Shown here piece by piece: positions 17,595 through 26,683 of a stretch of DNA of 64,000 bases. Source of the DNA: Portibacter lacus (GTDB lineage: Bacteria; Bacteroidota; Bacteroidia; Chitinophagales; Saprospiraceae); contig NZ_JAJNKA010000018.1 of assembly GCF_021533215.1 (NCBI RefSeq), forward strand, positions 1 to 64,000, read 5' to 3'. Each line of letters begins with the position of its first letter. The stretch's first letter is position 1. The notes under the pieces were generated by a model. The model had not been told where the DNA came from and ran no database searches. It saw only the letters and a program-made list of their open reading frames with translations. The position numbers were made by a program, and so were the translations under genes.

Positions 17595-18062
17595 TTAACT
17601 CCTGATGACAGCACTATTTTCAGTGATGTTATCAATCTTGCAAGTACTCCTGATGACAGCACTATTTTCAGTGATGTTATCAATATAGTATGAACTCTTG
17701 ATGACAGCACTTTTTTAGTGATCTTATCAATATAGTGCGAACTCTTGATGACAGCACTTTTTTAGTGATGTTATCAATCTTGCAAGTACTCTTGATGACA
17801 GCACTTCTCAGTGATGTTATCAATTTAGTACGAACTCTTGATGACAGCACTTTTTTAGTGATGTTATCAATCTTGCAAGTACTCTTGATGACAGCACTTC
17901 TCAGTGATGTTATCAATTTAGTACTAACTCTTGATGACAGCACTTTTTTAGTGATGTTATCAATCTTGCAAGTACTCTTGATGACAGCACTTTTAGTGAT
18001 GTTATCAATCTTGCAAGTACTCCTGATGACAGCACTTCTCAATGATCTATCAATCTTGTATG
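17595..18062. repeat. Ten-unit tandem array of 45-48 bp hairpin-forming repeats
   Basis: Units begin (TGATGACAGCAC) at 17603, 17651, 17699, 17746, 17793, 17839, 17886, 17932, 17979 and 18024. Each carries the arms TGATGACAGCACT and AGTGATGTTATCA around a short T-rich loop; they pair over 11 of 13 positions plus one G-U, so each unit can fold as a hairpin. Linkers are of two types: one with CTTGCAAGTACT, the other with TTAGTACGAACT or close variants; they alternate in part, giving a 93-bp higher-order unit (17793, 17886, 17979). Length changes come mostly from the T run. The array fills the gap between two convergent gene ends. Confidence 0.92.
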
Positions 18063-18067
18063 AACCG

Positions 18068-18910
18068 TTAATGCATCCCCACAAAATCAACAACCATTTC
18101 TTCAACTTTTCTGCTTCTCAACTTGTGGCGCAATCCGTCAGTTATTACCACTTTTACTTCTTGGTTAGAGTTCTCAAGCAAGGTTTTCATTTTATTAGCA
18201 TTCTGATAGGAAGTCGCTTCGTCTTTCTTATCATGGATAATTAAGGTTCTTTCAGCTATTTTCCTTTGAGAAAAAGTCTCCAAACTATAATGCTTTATAG
18301 GGTAGCTTGTATAATTCTGAAAAAATTCTACAAGATGATTTTTAGACCTTTTCGACAGATTAATCTTCGATTCAAAATTATCGAAAAACTCTTCAGCATG
18401 AAAAGGAGAAGCAAGTGAGGTATAGCTTTGGACAGGATAATTATGATGATAGATAAAACTGGCGCAAGCGAAACTCCCTAATGAATGTCCCACGAAATGA
18501 TCGATAGGACCTTTATCTTCTATCAGCACCTCCATCACTTTTTCATACAATGGGATCGTACATATTCTTCCTTCAGAATTCCCATGCCCTGGAGCATCAA
18601 AGGCATAGACGGTGAAACGAGACTTATCAAATGCGTTGATGTAAGATTTCCATCGATAAGTATTACTTTGCCATCCGTGGACAAGCAAAATGGATTCATC
18701 TCCTTGTCCCCAAGCATAACATTGAATAACCTTTCCTAAGACGTTAAGTTTAAATTTTTCGCTTGTATCCAGGAATTCTTGATGCTCATCACGCAATTTC
18801 GCCTTGAAAGGAAAGGCAAACAAATTAAAAGCATGTCTTGCAGATGTTTTGGGACTTATCCACGATAGTCCATTAAAATATACAGAGATAAAATTCAATA
18901 AAATCTTCAT
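18068..18910 (-). CDS. Alpha/beta hydrolase
   Basis: A 280-residue alpha/beta hydrolase. Seen motifs: oxyanion region LLVHGWQSNTYRW (about 75-87), FDAPGHGNSEG near 107-117, nucleophile elbow VGHSLGS (Ser about 144), acid region LIIHDKKDEAT near 226-236, and a His in GLRHKL near the C-terminus. No signal peptide is evident. The substrate is unknown. It lies downstream of a tetR gene on the same strand (50-base gap) and has its own copy of the TetR-type palindrome just upstream of its start. Its 3' end abuts the tandem hairpin array. Confidence 0.87.
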   Translation of the reverse strand: MKILLNFISVYFNGLSWISPKTSARHAFNLFAFPFKAKLRDEHQEFLDTSEKFKLNVLGKVIQCYAWGQGDESILLVHGWQSNTYRWKSYINAFDKSRFTVYAFDAPGHGNSEGRICTIPLYEKVMEVLIEDKGPIDHFVGHSLGSFACASFIYHHNYPVQSYTSLASPFHAEEFFDNFESKINLSKRSKNHLVEFFQNYTSYPIKHYSLETFSQRKIAERTLIIHDKKDEATSYQNANKMKTLLENSNQEVKVVITDGLRHKLRSRKVEEMVVDFVGMH

Positions 18911-18926
18911 AGTTTCAGTTCATTTA

Positions 18927-18944
18927 AGATACCATTCGGTATCT
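18927..18944. promoter_or_regulatory. TetR-type operator before the hydrolase gene
   Basis: AGATACCATTCGGTATCT is a perfect 7-4-7 inverted repeat, 17 bases upstream of the hydrolase start (18910). A near-identical site (core ATACCnnnnGGTAT) precedes the tetR gene at 19558-19575. Repetition at both genes strongly suggests it is the operator of that repressor. Confidence 0.72.
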
Positions 18945-18960
18945 ACATATTCAAAAAAAA

Positions 18961-19551
18961 TCAAATCAAGTTTCTAGCAATTTCACTTTTCAAAAACTTA
19001 CTCGTTGCCATCATATGTTTATTCGTATCCATGACTTTCAACATCATCACCGACCCTTCTAACGAGGAAATGATGATAGACGATAAACCTGAAATATCTG
19101 TGTCTTCCTTTACTTGTCCATGCTTAATCCCATTACGAATAACTCTACATAAATGTTCATGCATCAAATTCATGACGTGCTTCACAACAGATTTCAATTC
19201 TGCATTGCTATCATCCGCTTCTATCGAAGCATTCATCAATGGACATCCACCTTCGAATGGAGGACAAGCATGATAATTTTCAAAATATTTCAGGATTGCA
19301 TATAGTTTATTCTCTGCATCTGGAGCCTCAGAGATTCTGTCTGCTACATCTGTAAGTAACTTAGTACTCATGAATAGCAATGCTTCCTTCTCTAGTTCAG
19401 ATTTATCTTTGAAATTCTTATATATTGCTCCTTTTGTAAGCTTAGATGCCTTGCAGATATCACTTAATGAAGTTGCCTTATATCCTTGGGTATTAAATAG
19501 GATACTCGATTTTTCTAGTATAGTTAATCTTGTTAATTCAGGATTACGCAT
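18961..19551 (-). CDS. TetR/AcrR family transcriptional regulator
   Basis: A 196-residue regulator. The N-terminal helix-turn-helix (about 8-55) reads ILEKSSILFNTQGYKATSLSDICKAS then LTKGAIYKNFKDKSEL, typical of TetR. The C-terminal ligand domain has CPPFEGGCPLMNASIEAD near 95-112, as in the TetR_C_16/YxaF-like group. It probably represses itself and the downstream hydrolase through the two matching inverted repeats. The ligand is unknown. Confidence 0.9.
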   Translation of the reverse strand: MRNPELTRLTILEKSSILFNTQGYKATSLSDICKASKLTKGAIYKNFKDKSELEKEALLFMSTKLLTDVADRISEAPDAENKLYAILKYFENYHACPPFEGGCPLMNASIEADDSNAELKSVVKHVMNLMHEHLCRVIRNGIKHGQVKEDTDISGLSSIIISSLEGSVMMLKVMDTNKHMMATSKFLKSEIARNLI

Positions 19552-19557
19552 AATCGA

Positions 19558-19575
19558 AGATACCGATTGGTATTT
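19558..19575. promoter_or_regulatory. TetR-type operator before the tetR gene
   Basis: AGATACCGATTGGTATTT is an inverted repeat with one mismatch (core ATACCGATTGGTAT), ending seven bases from the tetR start codon at 19551. It matches the site at 18927-18944, consistent with autoregulation. Confidence 0.7.
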
Positions 19576-19867
19576 ACAATAGCAAGAATTCTATGTAAAT
19601 TTATAATTTAGATAAACGCGATGAGAATATTAGTGGTTGAGATTATTAAATGCTCAATACTCTCGCCCCTTCATCTGGACGATATTTATAATTAATCACT
19701 CCACATTTCCCAAAGGACATCATTATCAAGTACCGCTTAGAACAATTGAAAATGATAAAGACGCCAACATGCAGTCTCAGTTATGTAGGAACATGAATTA
19801 CTTCTTTTCTAGTTTTACCATTATATTGGGTACACAATGAATAACTCAGTTAATTCGGCTAGGAAAA
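19576..19867. other. Intergenic region, nothing recognised
   Basis: The gap between the tetR start and the cytochrome/FG-GAP gene carries no convincing gene, terminator or repeat beyond the operator at its left edge. It must hold the promoters of both divergent genes, but I see no good TTTG / TAnnTTTG pair. Confidence 0.4.
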
Positions 19868-21490
19868 ATGGACTCAGATAAAATACACACCCCCAGATTA
19901 ATTTCACTCTCAACAAGAAAATATCTAGTCGCGTTAATGTTCCTAGTAGCTGCTTGTATTACGTTTTCTTGTGAATTTTCAGAAAAAAGTTCGGCAAGTG
20001 AAATAGCTGTTTCTGAGAAAAACAAGGAAGCAATTTTGCTAGCTAAGCAATATTGTGCTGCTTGCCATGAATATGTCTCCCCAGATAAATTACCTACAAA
20101 GTACTGGGAAGTTGTACTCTCGAAGATGTCTAGGTATATGGGATTCGATACCAAGAGGCGATTCTATGGGAATACCCAAGTTGCTATAGACCGACTTGAC
20201 TCTGCCAAAGTCTTTCCATCAGAACAGATCATCAGCAAAGAAGATTGGCTAAAAATTGTGGTTTTCTATCTTGATCATTCACCAGAAAATTTAGATATAA
20301 GTAATAGGCCAGTGATTGATTTCGACATGAAACAATTTGAAGTTAAGACGATACCGTGGAAGACGGAACTTAAGGGTCCTACTTTTATTCAGATGTTAGA
20401 AAACAAGAATATTGCAGTTGGTTTCAGTCAAGTGAAAGATGTTAATGAGTTTAAGATTATAAACTTAGAAGGAAGTGTACTGCAAAGCAAGAAAATACCA
20501 TCCGCGCTGGCCAGTGTCTCACAAGTGGGCAATGAAATGTATATGGCATTTATGGGCGCCTTTGCTGCAGATGATACGCCTACTGGAAGTATCGGAAAAG
20601 TCGAAGTCGATAGCAATTATGAATTCACAGCGCCACTGGAAAATGTTTTAGCTAAAAAAGAAAGACCAGTAGTTGTAAAAGCGCTGGATGTCAATGGAGA
20701 TCATAAAGTTGACATTATAGCCTCAGAATTTGGCAAGTTCTTAGGAGGTTTGAATTTGTACTTGCAAAACGAATCAGGCGGATATGAAAAGACTACTTTG
20801 TTTTCAGGACCAGGGGCAAATTCGATCGTTATAAGAGACATAAACAATGATGGTTTACCAGATTTTTATGCGTTAATATCTCAAGGAACTGAAGGAGTGC
20901 ATCTATTCTTGAACCAAGGAAGTGGAAAATTTGAATCTAAAAAAGTCATCAATCTTCCGCCATATTATGGTTCAGTCTTTATTGACTTAGTGGATTTCGA
21001 TCAGGATGGTCTAGAAGATATTCTCCTAACGAATGGAGATAGTGGTGATTTTGGAAATCCAGAAAAATCATTTCATGGCATACGCTGTTTTAAGAATAAG
21101 GGAAATCAAATTTTTGAAGAAGAATGGTTCTATCCTCAGCAAGGAGCCTACAAGTCTATCGCATTGGATTTCGATCAAGATGGAGATCTGGATATCGCTT
21201 CGATTGGATTTTTCGCTCATGGCACCTCTCTTGCGCAAGAAAGCTTTCTCTATCTTGAGAATACAGGCGTGAAGAAAAAACAAGTTCAGTTTAAAACTTT
21301 CTCCTTTACAGATGCCTCCCAAAGCAGTTATCTAGTGATGGATGCTGGCGATATAGACGGAGATGGAGATCAAGACTTGATTCTAGGAGCTTCTACTTCT
21401 TTAATGACTAATCAAGAAATAGCTGGCAAACTTATAGAATGGCAAAGTAAAGGAGGAGCTGTTGTTATCCTTGAAAATAAATTGAAATAG
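19868..21490 (+). CDS. Lipoprotein with c-type haem motif and FG-GAP/VCBS repeats
   Basis: A 540-residue protein with a lipobox at ITFSC (Cys35). One haem c motif, C63-A-A-C66-H67, lies in a short cytochrome-like segment (about 55-140) with no obvious distal Met ligand. The rest is a propeller of FG-GAP/VCBS repeats with calcium-binding loops: DVNGDHKVD, DINNDGLPD, DFDQDGLED, DFDQDGDLD, DIDGDGDQD. A start at ATG 19868 gives a long n-region; a shorter signal could start at Met24. A cell-surface or periplasmic redox/adhesion role is possible; function is not known. Confidence 0.82.
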   Translation: MDSDKIHTPRLISLSTRKYLVALMFLVAACITFSCEFSEKSSASEIAVSEKNKEAILLAKQYCAACHEYVSPDKLPTKYWEVVLSKMSRYMGFDTKRRFYGNTQVAIDRLDSAKVFPSEQIISKEDWLKIVVFYLDHSPENLDISNRPVIDFDMKQFEVKTIPWKTELKGPTFIQMLENKNIAVGFSQVKDVNEFKIINLEGSVLQSKKIPSALASVSQVGNEMYMAFMGAFAADDTPTGSIGKVEVDSNYEFTAPLENVLAKKERPVVVKALDVNGDHKVDIIASEFGKFLGGLNLYLQNESGGYEKTTLFSGPGANSIVIRDINNDGLPDFYALISQGTEGVHLFLNQGSGKFESKKVINLPPYYGSVFIDLVDFDQDGLEDILLTNGDSGDFGNPEKSFHGIRCFKNKGNQIFEEEWFYPQQGAYKSIALDFDQDGDLDIASIGFFAHGTSLAQESFLYLENTGVKKKQVQFKTFSFTDASQSSYLVMDAGDIDGDGDQDLILGASTSLMTNQEIAGKLIEWQSKGGAVVILENKLK

Positions 21491-21505
21491 TATAAAATCG
21501 AAATA

Positions 21506-21988
21506 CTAAAGTGTCTCAAGCTTTTTCAGTTTAGGAAGAATATACCTTTGACAGAATGCTTTATCAGGATTCTTCAAGAAATAACTTTGGTAGTTTTCAG
21601 AATTCTCCTTGAATGATTTAAACGGTAAAACCTGCGTTATTAAATCCTCAGAAAATTCTTTGGCTGCTATTTGCAGAGTGCGGGTGATTTCATCTGAGTC
21701 TGAATCTTGAAAGTAGTAAACGGCTGATCGGTACTTCCCTCGCATAGGATGAGAGGCCGTAGAGCTATGCGTGTGAATATGAATTCTGATAAGTTCTTGC
21801 CTAGAAACAACTCCTTCATCAAAATGCACGATTACTGCCTCAGATAATGCATCATTAGGACTTTCAGAAGCAATCCAACCTTGCTGCACATTGACCACAC
21901 CATCCACGTGCTGAAATACAGCTTCCGTACACCAATGGCATCCGCCGCCGAACCCAATCTTATTTTGAATGACTTCCATCGTATTCAA
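21506..21988 (-). CDS. msrA: Peptide methionine sulfoxide reductase MsrA
   Basis: A 160-residue MsrA-type protein. The catalytic motif is FGGGC17HWC20TEAVF, where most MsrA have GCFWG or GCFWC, so Phe is replaced by His. Other family blocks are HTHSSTASHPMRGKYRSAVYY (about 91-111) and FKENSENYQSYFLKNPDKAFCQRYILPK near the end, with a further Cys that could resolve the disulphide. It reduces S-Met sulfoxide in proteins. It overlaps the upstream DUF6624 gene by 29 bases. Confidence 0.87.
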   Translation of the reverse strand: MNTMEVIQNKIGFGGGCHWCTEAVFQHVDGVVNVQQGWIASESPNDALSEAVIVHFDEGVVSRQELIRIHIHTHSSTASHPMRGKYRSAVYYFQDSDSDEITRTLQIAAKEFSEDLITQVLPFKSFKENSENYQSYFLKNPDKAFCQRYILPKLKKLETL

Positions 21989-22958
21989 TTGTCATTTTTT
22001 TATGCTCTTCCAAATCCCATTTCATGTTTGAAGATTCGCATCGCTCTTCAATCGACATTGCACCTATCTCTGCTCTTTTCAGATTAACATTTTCTGGATT
22101 TTTTATAGGAAGTAAATAATAGATTTCCGATTCTTTGTCATAATCAAAAATAGTCCCGTACACCTGTCGATTTTCGTGAAATAGTGAAATCCTATCAATT
22201 ATTGAAGCATATTGGTTTGGCGTTAATTTATCTTTGCTGAATGCCTCTTCGAAAATAGGTAGATACTCATCATGTGTTTCAATCCTTGCCCTTCTCAGAA
22301 TATTAAATACCGTATTTCTATTCTTAACACCAATCTCTTCAGGACCTAAAAATCCTTTTTCATCAAGTAATTCTAAAATTTGCTTTAGATGAGCTTCCTT
22401 TAAAGGTTGATGGGCAGCCCGTAATGCTACCATTTCCTGAGACTGATAGCCTTTCTCTTTACCTAGCTTTATTCTTTCAGCATTTTGAAGGTCATATTCT
22501 ATTCGTATCTTATCAAGAATATAAACTGCATCGGCATCCATACCCACCTCATTATACTCCTTATTCTTTTTAACCAACTCAACTAATTCACCCCACCTTG
22601 GATCTTTCTTTAGAGCCAAGAGGTCGTCACTTTCTAAAATAAAGTGATAATTAAAATATTTTCTATGATTGGCTAGATAAAAAAATTGGTCAAATGCTTC
22701 ATCAAGCATTCCTGCTTCTGCTAAGGCCTTCCCTGCATTGTATTTATCATTAACTGAATAATAACTTTTCTCAATTTCAAAAGCTTCCAAATACTTTATA
22801 CCAGCTTCTTTCCATTGGTTTTCTTTAAAGAAATCCCAAGCTTCCGCGACTTTAAAATCATAATCACTTTGCGCATAAACTGAAGACCAACTTAAAAGGA
22901 AGAAGATAACAACGATGAGAAAATACTTCATTGACATTTTTTCCTTTTTGTCTTTCAT
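21960..22958 (-). CDS. DUF6624 domain protein with TPR-like N-terminus
   Basis: A secreted protein of about 332 residues. The signal peptide (MKYFLIVVIFFLLSW...VYAQ) fits a start at ATG 22958, 22937 or 22931; the last two follow an AAAGGA-like ribosome site. The N-terminal part has TPR-like helices (about 40-120; AWDFFKENQWKEAGIKYLEAF). The C-terminal part carries the DUF6624 pattern (KIRIEYDLQNAERIKLG, then VFNILRRAR and ASIIDRISLFHENRQVYGTIF). Function unknown. It sits between uvrA (20-base gap) and msrA (29-base overlap). Confidence 0.72.
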   Translation of the reverse strand: MKDKKEKMSMKYFLIVVIFFLLSWSSVYAQSDYDFKVAEAWDFFKENQWKEAGIKYLEAFEIEKSYYSVNDKYNAGKALAEAGMLDEAFDQFFYLANHRKYFNYHFILESDDLLALKKDPRWGELVELVKKNKEYNEVGMDADAVYILDKIRIEYDLQNAERIKLGKEKGYQSQEMVALRAAHQPLKEAHLKQILELLDEKGFLGPEEIGVKNRNTVFNILRRARIETHDEYLPIFEEAFSKDKLTPNQYASIIDRISLFHENRQVYGTIFDYDKESEIYYLLPIKNPENVNLKRAEIGAMSIEERCESSNMKWDLEEHKKMTIEYDGSHSK

Positions 22959-22978
22959 AGTCTGCAATGGTTAACAAA

Positions 22979-25822
22979 TCATTCAAATTTCTCCTTCAAA
23001 AATTGACCTGTAAAAGACTCTTCCACTTTCGCTAGATCTTCAGGCGGTCCCTGAAAAATCAGATATCCACCATCATTTCCACCCACTGGACCTAAGTCTA
23101 CAGCCCAATCAGCACATTTGATCACGTCCATATTGTGTTCTACGATCAGAACAGTATGCCCATTTTCCACTAAGCCATTCATCGCAATCATCAACTTCTC
23201 AATATCATGAAAGTGCAACCCAGTCGTCGGCTCATCGAAGATAAAAAAGATCCTTTCTGATGCTCGATCCTTCCCTAGGTAAGAAGCTAACTTGATCCGC
23301 TGTGCTTCACCACCTGAAAGTGTACTTGAAGATTGACCTAACTGAACATATCCCAAGCCTACTTGACTCAAAGGCCCGATCTTACTTAGTATTTCTCTAT
23401 TATCCTCGAAGAAATCGATCGCCTCATCGATGGTCATATCCAGCACATCAGCGATATTCTTTCCTTTATACTCCACTTCTAAGATATCTTGCTTAAATCT
23501 TTTTCCTTTACAATCTTCGCAAACCAATTTCACATCTGCTAGAAACTGCATCTCGACAGTAATCTCTCCATCACCTTTACAATTATCACATCGGCCACCA
23601 TCCACATTGAATGAAAAATGCTTAGGCGCTAAACCTTTAATTTTAGAGGCTTGCTGATCCGCATATACCTTCCTGATTGCATCATAGGCTTTAACATACG
23701 TAACTGGATTGGACCTAGAAGATCGACCGATTGGATTCTGGTTGATCATTTCCACAGCCGTCACCTGACTTAGATCTCCCGTTAATTCGTTGAAATCTCC
23801 CATCATACTACCGACCGGTTCATCAAGATGTTTCTTAAGTGCTGGATAGATGATGTGTTTCACCAAACTCGTTTTCCCCGACCCAGAAACACCTGTAATC
23901 ACGGTGATCGCATTAAGTGGAATCGTTACGTCTATATTCTTAAGGTTATGCTGGCGCGCACCCGTAATCATTAGCTTATTAATCACTTTTCGCTTAGAAG
24001 CAGGCACAGCAATTTTCTTAACTCCATTAAGATAGGCAGCTGTCAAACTTCCATTCCCTCCTTTTCTAAAACTCTTATAATCACCAGCGAAAACAACTTC
24101 ACCACCATTTACACCTGCAAGAGGACCGATGTCTACAATATAATCCGCGTTCGTAATGACTTCCTCCTCATGCTCTACTACAATCACGGTATTGTCTAAA
24201 TCTCGTAATTGCTTCAGCACTTCCACCAATCTCGCAGTATCTTTCGGATGCAATCCAATACTCGGCTCATCTAGAATATAAAGCGAATTCGTCAAGTTGC
24301 TACCAATTGTTCTCGTCAAATTAATCCTTTGGGTTTCACCTCCACTTAAGGTGTTCGACAATCGATTCATAGAAAGGTAACCTAATCCAATATTATCCAT
24401 GATCTCCAGGCGATTATTTACCTCGAAAAGGATTCTTTTCGCTATGATCGCATCATTCTCTGAAAGTTCTAATCCATCAAAGAATATCTTCAGGTCAGTA
24501 ATCGGCAGATCCACCACCTCCATAATATCTCGACCGCCAATCTTTACATAGGAAGCTTCTTTTCTAAGTCTTCCTCCACCACAATTCGTACATTCTGTTT
24601 TACCACGATACCTTGCAAGCATTACTCGATTCTGAATCTTGTAAGTTTTTTCTTGTAGTTCTTCGAAAAAAGCATTAATCCCAAGAAAATAATTATTCCC
24701 CTTCCATAAGGTCTCCTTTTGCTGCTTTGTTAATTCAAAATACGGACGATGGATTGGAAAATCAAAAAGATGAGCAGCGCTAATCAATTGATCTAACCAT
24801 AACCCATTCTTTTCACCCTTCCATGCGGCAATTGCCCCTTCATATACAGAAAGGCTTTCATTCGGAATGACTTTTTTAGGATCGATTCCTAGTATCTTGC
24901 CATATCCTTCGCATACTTTACATGCGCCATATGGATTATTAAAGTTGAAAAGCTGATGACTTGGTTCTAAGAATTCTATCCCGTCTAACTCGAATCGATT
25001 ATTAAATTTGGTCTCTTCCTCTGACTCATGATCCAAAACGATACAGTTTCCCTCACTTTCTGCGAAAGCAGTAAGAACTGAATCTGCAATTCTCTTCATG
25101 TTGTCATCTTCTTGACTCACAGAAAAACGATCTATAAGGACACGATACTTCGTTGCTTCCTCAGAAACTACACTTACATCCAGATCCATATCACTTTCTA
25201 GGATTTCCTCAATGTATTGGAGTTCATTGTTGTGATTTACTCTAGAATATCCGCGTTGCAATAACATTTCTAGCTCAGTCTTGATATTTCTATCATCGTA
25301 TTTAGCCTGAAATGGAATATAAATGGAAATTTTCGTCCCATCTTTTTTACTTAGAATAAAATCAACGACATCACTTACTTGATGTTTTGTTACGATATTT
25401 CCAGATATGGGCGAAATGGTCTTTCCTATCCTAGCGAACAACAATCGCAAGTAATCATACACTTCTGTCAAGGTTCCTACCGTGGATCTAGCGTTCGAAG
25501 AACTTACTCTTTGTTCAATAGCAATCGCTGGACTAATTCCTTTTATAAAATCTACTTTAGGTTTTTTCATCCTACTCAAGAACTGTCGAGCATAGGAAGA
25601 AAGTGATTCCACATACCTTCTCTGGCCCTCTGCATAAAGGGTATCCATGATAAGAGATGACTTACCAGATCCACTCAAACCTGTTACGACGATCAACTTT
25701 TCTTTAGGAAGTACGATCTCTATATCTTTGAGGTTGTTAGATTTGGCACCTTTTATGTGTATATATTTTTGATAATCGATATTATCATTATTAGTTACTG
25801 GCAATTCTTGTTCTTTAATCAT
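22979..25822 (-). CDS. uvrA: Excinuclease ABC subunit UvrA
   Basis: A 947-residue protein, full length for UvrA (E. coli 940). Two ABC ATPase modules are visible: Walker A GLSGSGKSSLI near 48-58 and GVSGSGKTSLV in the second half, each with an LSGGE signature (NTLSGGETQRINL; STLSGGEAQRIKL). Zinc-finger cysteine pairs occur (CKVCEGYG; CTNCGGGR; CDNCKGDG; CEDCKGKR). UvrA recognises bulky DNA lesions with UvrB in nucleotide excision repair. A -7 promoter element lies 18 bases upstream. It leads a minus-strand unit with the DUF6624 protein and msrA. Confidence 0.98.
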   Translation of the reverse strand: MIKEQELPVTNNDNIDYQKYIHIKGAKSNNLKDIEIVLPKEKLIVVTGLSGSGKSSLIMDTLYAEGQRRYVESLSSYARQFLSRMKKPKVDFIKGISPAIAIEQRVSSSNARSTVGTLTEVYDYLRLLFARIGKTISPISGNIVTKHQVSDVVDFILSKKDGTKISIYIPFQAKYDDRNIKTELEMLLQRGYSRVNHNNELQYIEEILESDMDLDVSVVSEEATKYRVLIDRFSVSQEDDNMKRIADSVLTAFAESEGNCIVLDHESEEETKFNNRFELDGIEFLEPSHQLFNFNNPYGACKVCEGYGKILGIDPKKVIPNESLSVYEGAIAAWKGEKNGLWLDQLISAAHLFDFPIHRPYFELTKQQKETLWKGNNYFLGINAFFEELQEKTYKIQNRVMLARYRGKTECTNCGGGRLRKEASYVKIGGRDIMEVVDLPITDLKIFFDGLELSENDAIIAKRILFEVNNRLEIMDNIGLGYLSMNRLSNTLSGGETQRINLTRTIGSNLTNSLYILDEPSIGLHPKDTARLVEVLKQLRDLDNTVIVVEHEEEVITNADYIVDIGPLAGVNGGEVVFAGDYKSFRKGGNGSLTAAYLNGVKKIAVPASKRKVINKLMITGARQHNLKNIDVTIPLNAITVITGVSGSGKTSLVKHIIYPALKKHLDEPVGSMMGDFNELTGDLSQVTAVEMINQNPIGRSSRSNPVTYVKAYDAIRKVYADQQASKIKGLAPKHFSFNVDGGRCDNCKGDGEITVEMQFLADVKLVCEDCKGKRFKQDILEVEYKGKNIADVLDMTIDEAIDFFEDNREILSKIGPLSQVGLGYVQLGQSSSTLSGGEAQRIKLASYLGKDRASERIFFIFDEPTTGLHFHDIEKLMIAMNGLVENGHTVLIVEHNMDVIKCADWAVDLGPVGGNDGGYLIFQGPPEDLAKVEESFTGQFLKEKFE

Positions 25823-25839
25823 TGAAAAGCATTAATTAG

Positions 25840-25847
25840 CAAAGTTA
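25840..25847 (-). promoter_or_regulatory. Bacteroidota -7 element before uvrA
   Basis: On the minus strand the sequence reads TAACTTTG, an exact TAnnTTTG match, 18 bases before the uvrA start. No -33 TTTG stands at the usual 19-21 base spacing, so this is a partial promoter call. No SOS-type palindrome is evident. Confidence 0.4.
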
Positions 25848-25927
25848 ACAACTCAGTTAATTTTATGTTAATCAATATTAAATAATAGAAAGAATAAAAA
25901 GTTTATAATATATTTGAGGAATAATAT

Positions 25928-25957
25928 TTTGATATTTAAATTAATACCCTATATTTG
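25928..25957 (+). promoter_or_regulatory. Candidate Bacteroidota promoter for the ECF sigma gene
   Basis: TTTG at 25928-25931 and TATATTTG at 25950-25957 are separated by 18 bases, close to the TTTG-N19-21-TAnnTTTG promoter of the Bacteroidota primary sigma factor. It lies about 108 bases before the ATG at 26066, giving a fairly long leader. Confidence 0.5.
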
Positions 25958-26065
25958 GGTTTCATTTTAATCATTACATAAAATAATAGCATATAAGATA
26001 CGTACATCTACACTGAACTAAAAATAATTTTTTTTCCATAATCGACTTTATAAGTTTAGTTAAAT

Positions 26066-26650
26066 ATGATGAACGTACAACAGCTAGAAGACAGAGATTT
26101 AATTCTACAATATCTCGATGGTAATGATAAAGCTTTCGAAGTTTTACTGACAAGACACAAGCAAAAGATTTATACGTCTATATATCTATTTGTAAAAGAT
26201 CATGAGCTTGCTGATGATATTTTCCAAGATGTTTTCATAAAAATTATTGATACCTTAAGAAAAGGTAAATACAACCATGAAGGGAAATTCCTACAGTGGG
26301 CGTTAAGGATTTCATACAATATGTGTGTGGATCACTTTAGAAGATCTAAGAGAAGAAGTAAAGTTTCTGCCTCTGAGACATTCGATATCTTCGATGTATT
26401 AGAATCTCCGGACGAAAATATGGAAGATGCGATGATTAAAAGTCAGGCATATGGCAAAATCAAAGCTTTAGTAGATCAATTACCTCCAGAACAAAAAGAA
26501 GTAGTTATATTGAGACACTACGCTGATATGAGCTTTAAAGAAATTGCGGCTCTTACTAGTGTGAGTATTAATACAGCTTTAGGAAGAATGCGTTACGCAT
26601 TGATTAATATGAGAAAATTAATTGGTGATAAAGAAGTAGTATTCCAATAA
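26066..26650 (+). CDS. ECF sigma-70 family RNA polymerase sigma factor
   Basis: A 194-residue sigma factor. Region 2 (about 25-90) shows HKQKIYTSIYLFVKDHELADDIFQDVFIKII and FLQWALRISYNMCVDHFRRSKR; region 4 (about 130-185) shows LPPEQKEVVILRHYADMSFKEIAALTSVSINTALGRM. No anti-sigma gene follows: the gene is single, with a candidate promoter upstream and a strong hairpin terminator 37 bases after its stop. Single ECF sigma genes of this kind are common in Bacteroidota; the regulon cannot be deduced. Confidence 0.92.
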   Translation: MMNVQQLEDRDLILQYLDGNDKAFEVLLTRHKQKIYTSIYLFVKDHELADDIFQDVFIKIIDTLRKGKYNHEGKFLQWALRISYNMCVDHFRRSKRRSKVSASETFDIFDVLESPDENMEDAMIKSQAYGKIKALVDQLPPEQKEVVILRHYADMSFKEIAALTSVSINTALGRMRYALINMRKLIGDKEVVFQ

Positions 26651-26683
26651 AAAGAAAAGATTGAGTTTAAGTTAGTAAGTTAT

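Noticed and set aside
17595-18062. CRISPR array
   Set aside because: The whole unit repeats, including the linkers (only two types); there are no unique spacers of constant size and no cas genes nearby.
17680-18244. Open frames on both strands (141 and 169 codons) through the tandem array
   Set aside because: They exist only because the repeat lacks stops; the translations are low-complexity copies of the unit, on both strands at once, without start signals.
23302-25606. Open frames opposite uvrA
   Set aside because: They are antisense shadows of a well-conserved gene, with no start sites or recognisable protein features.
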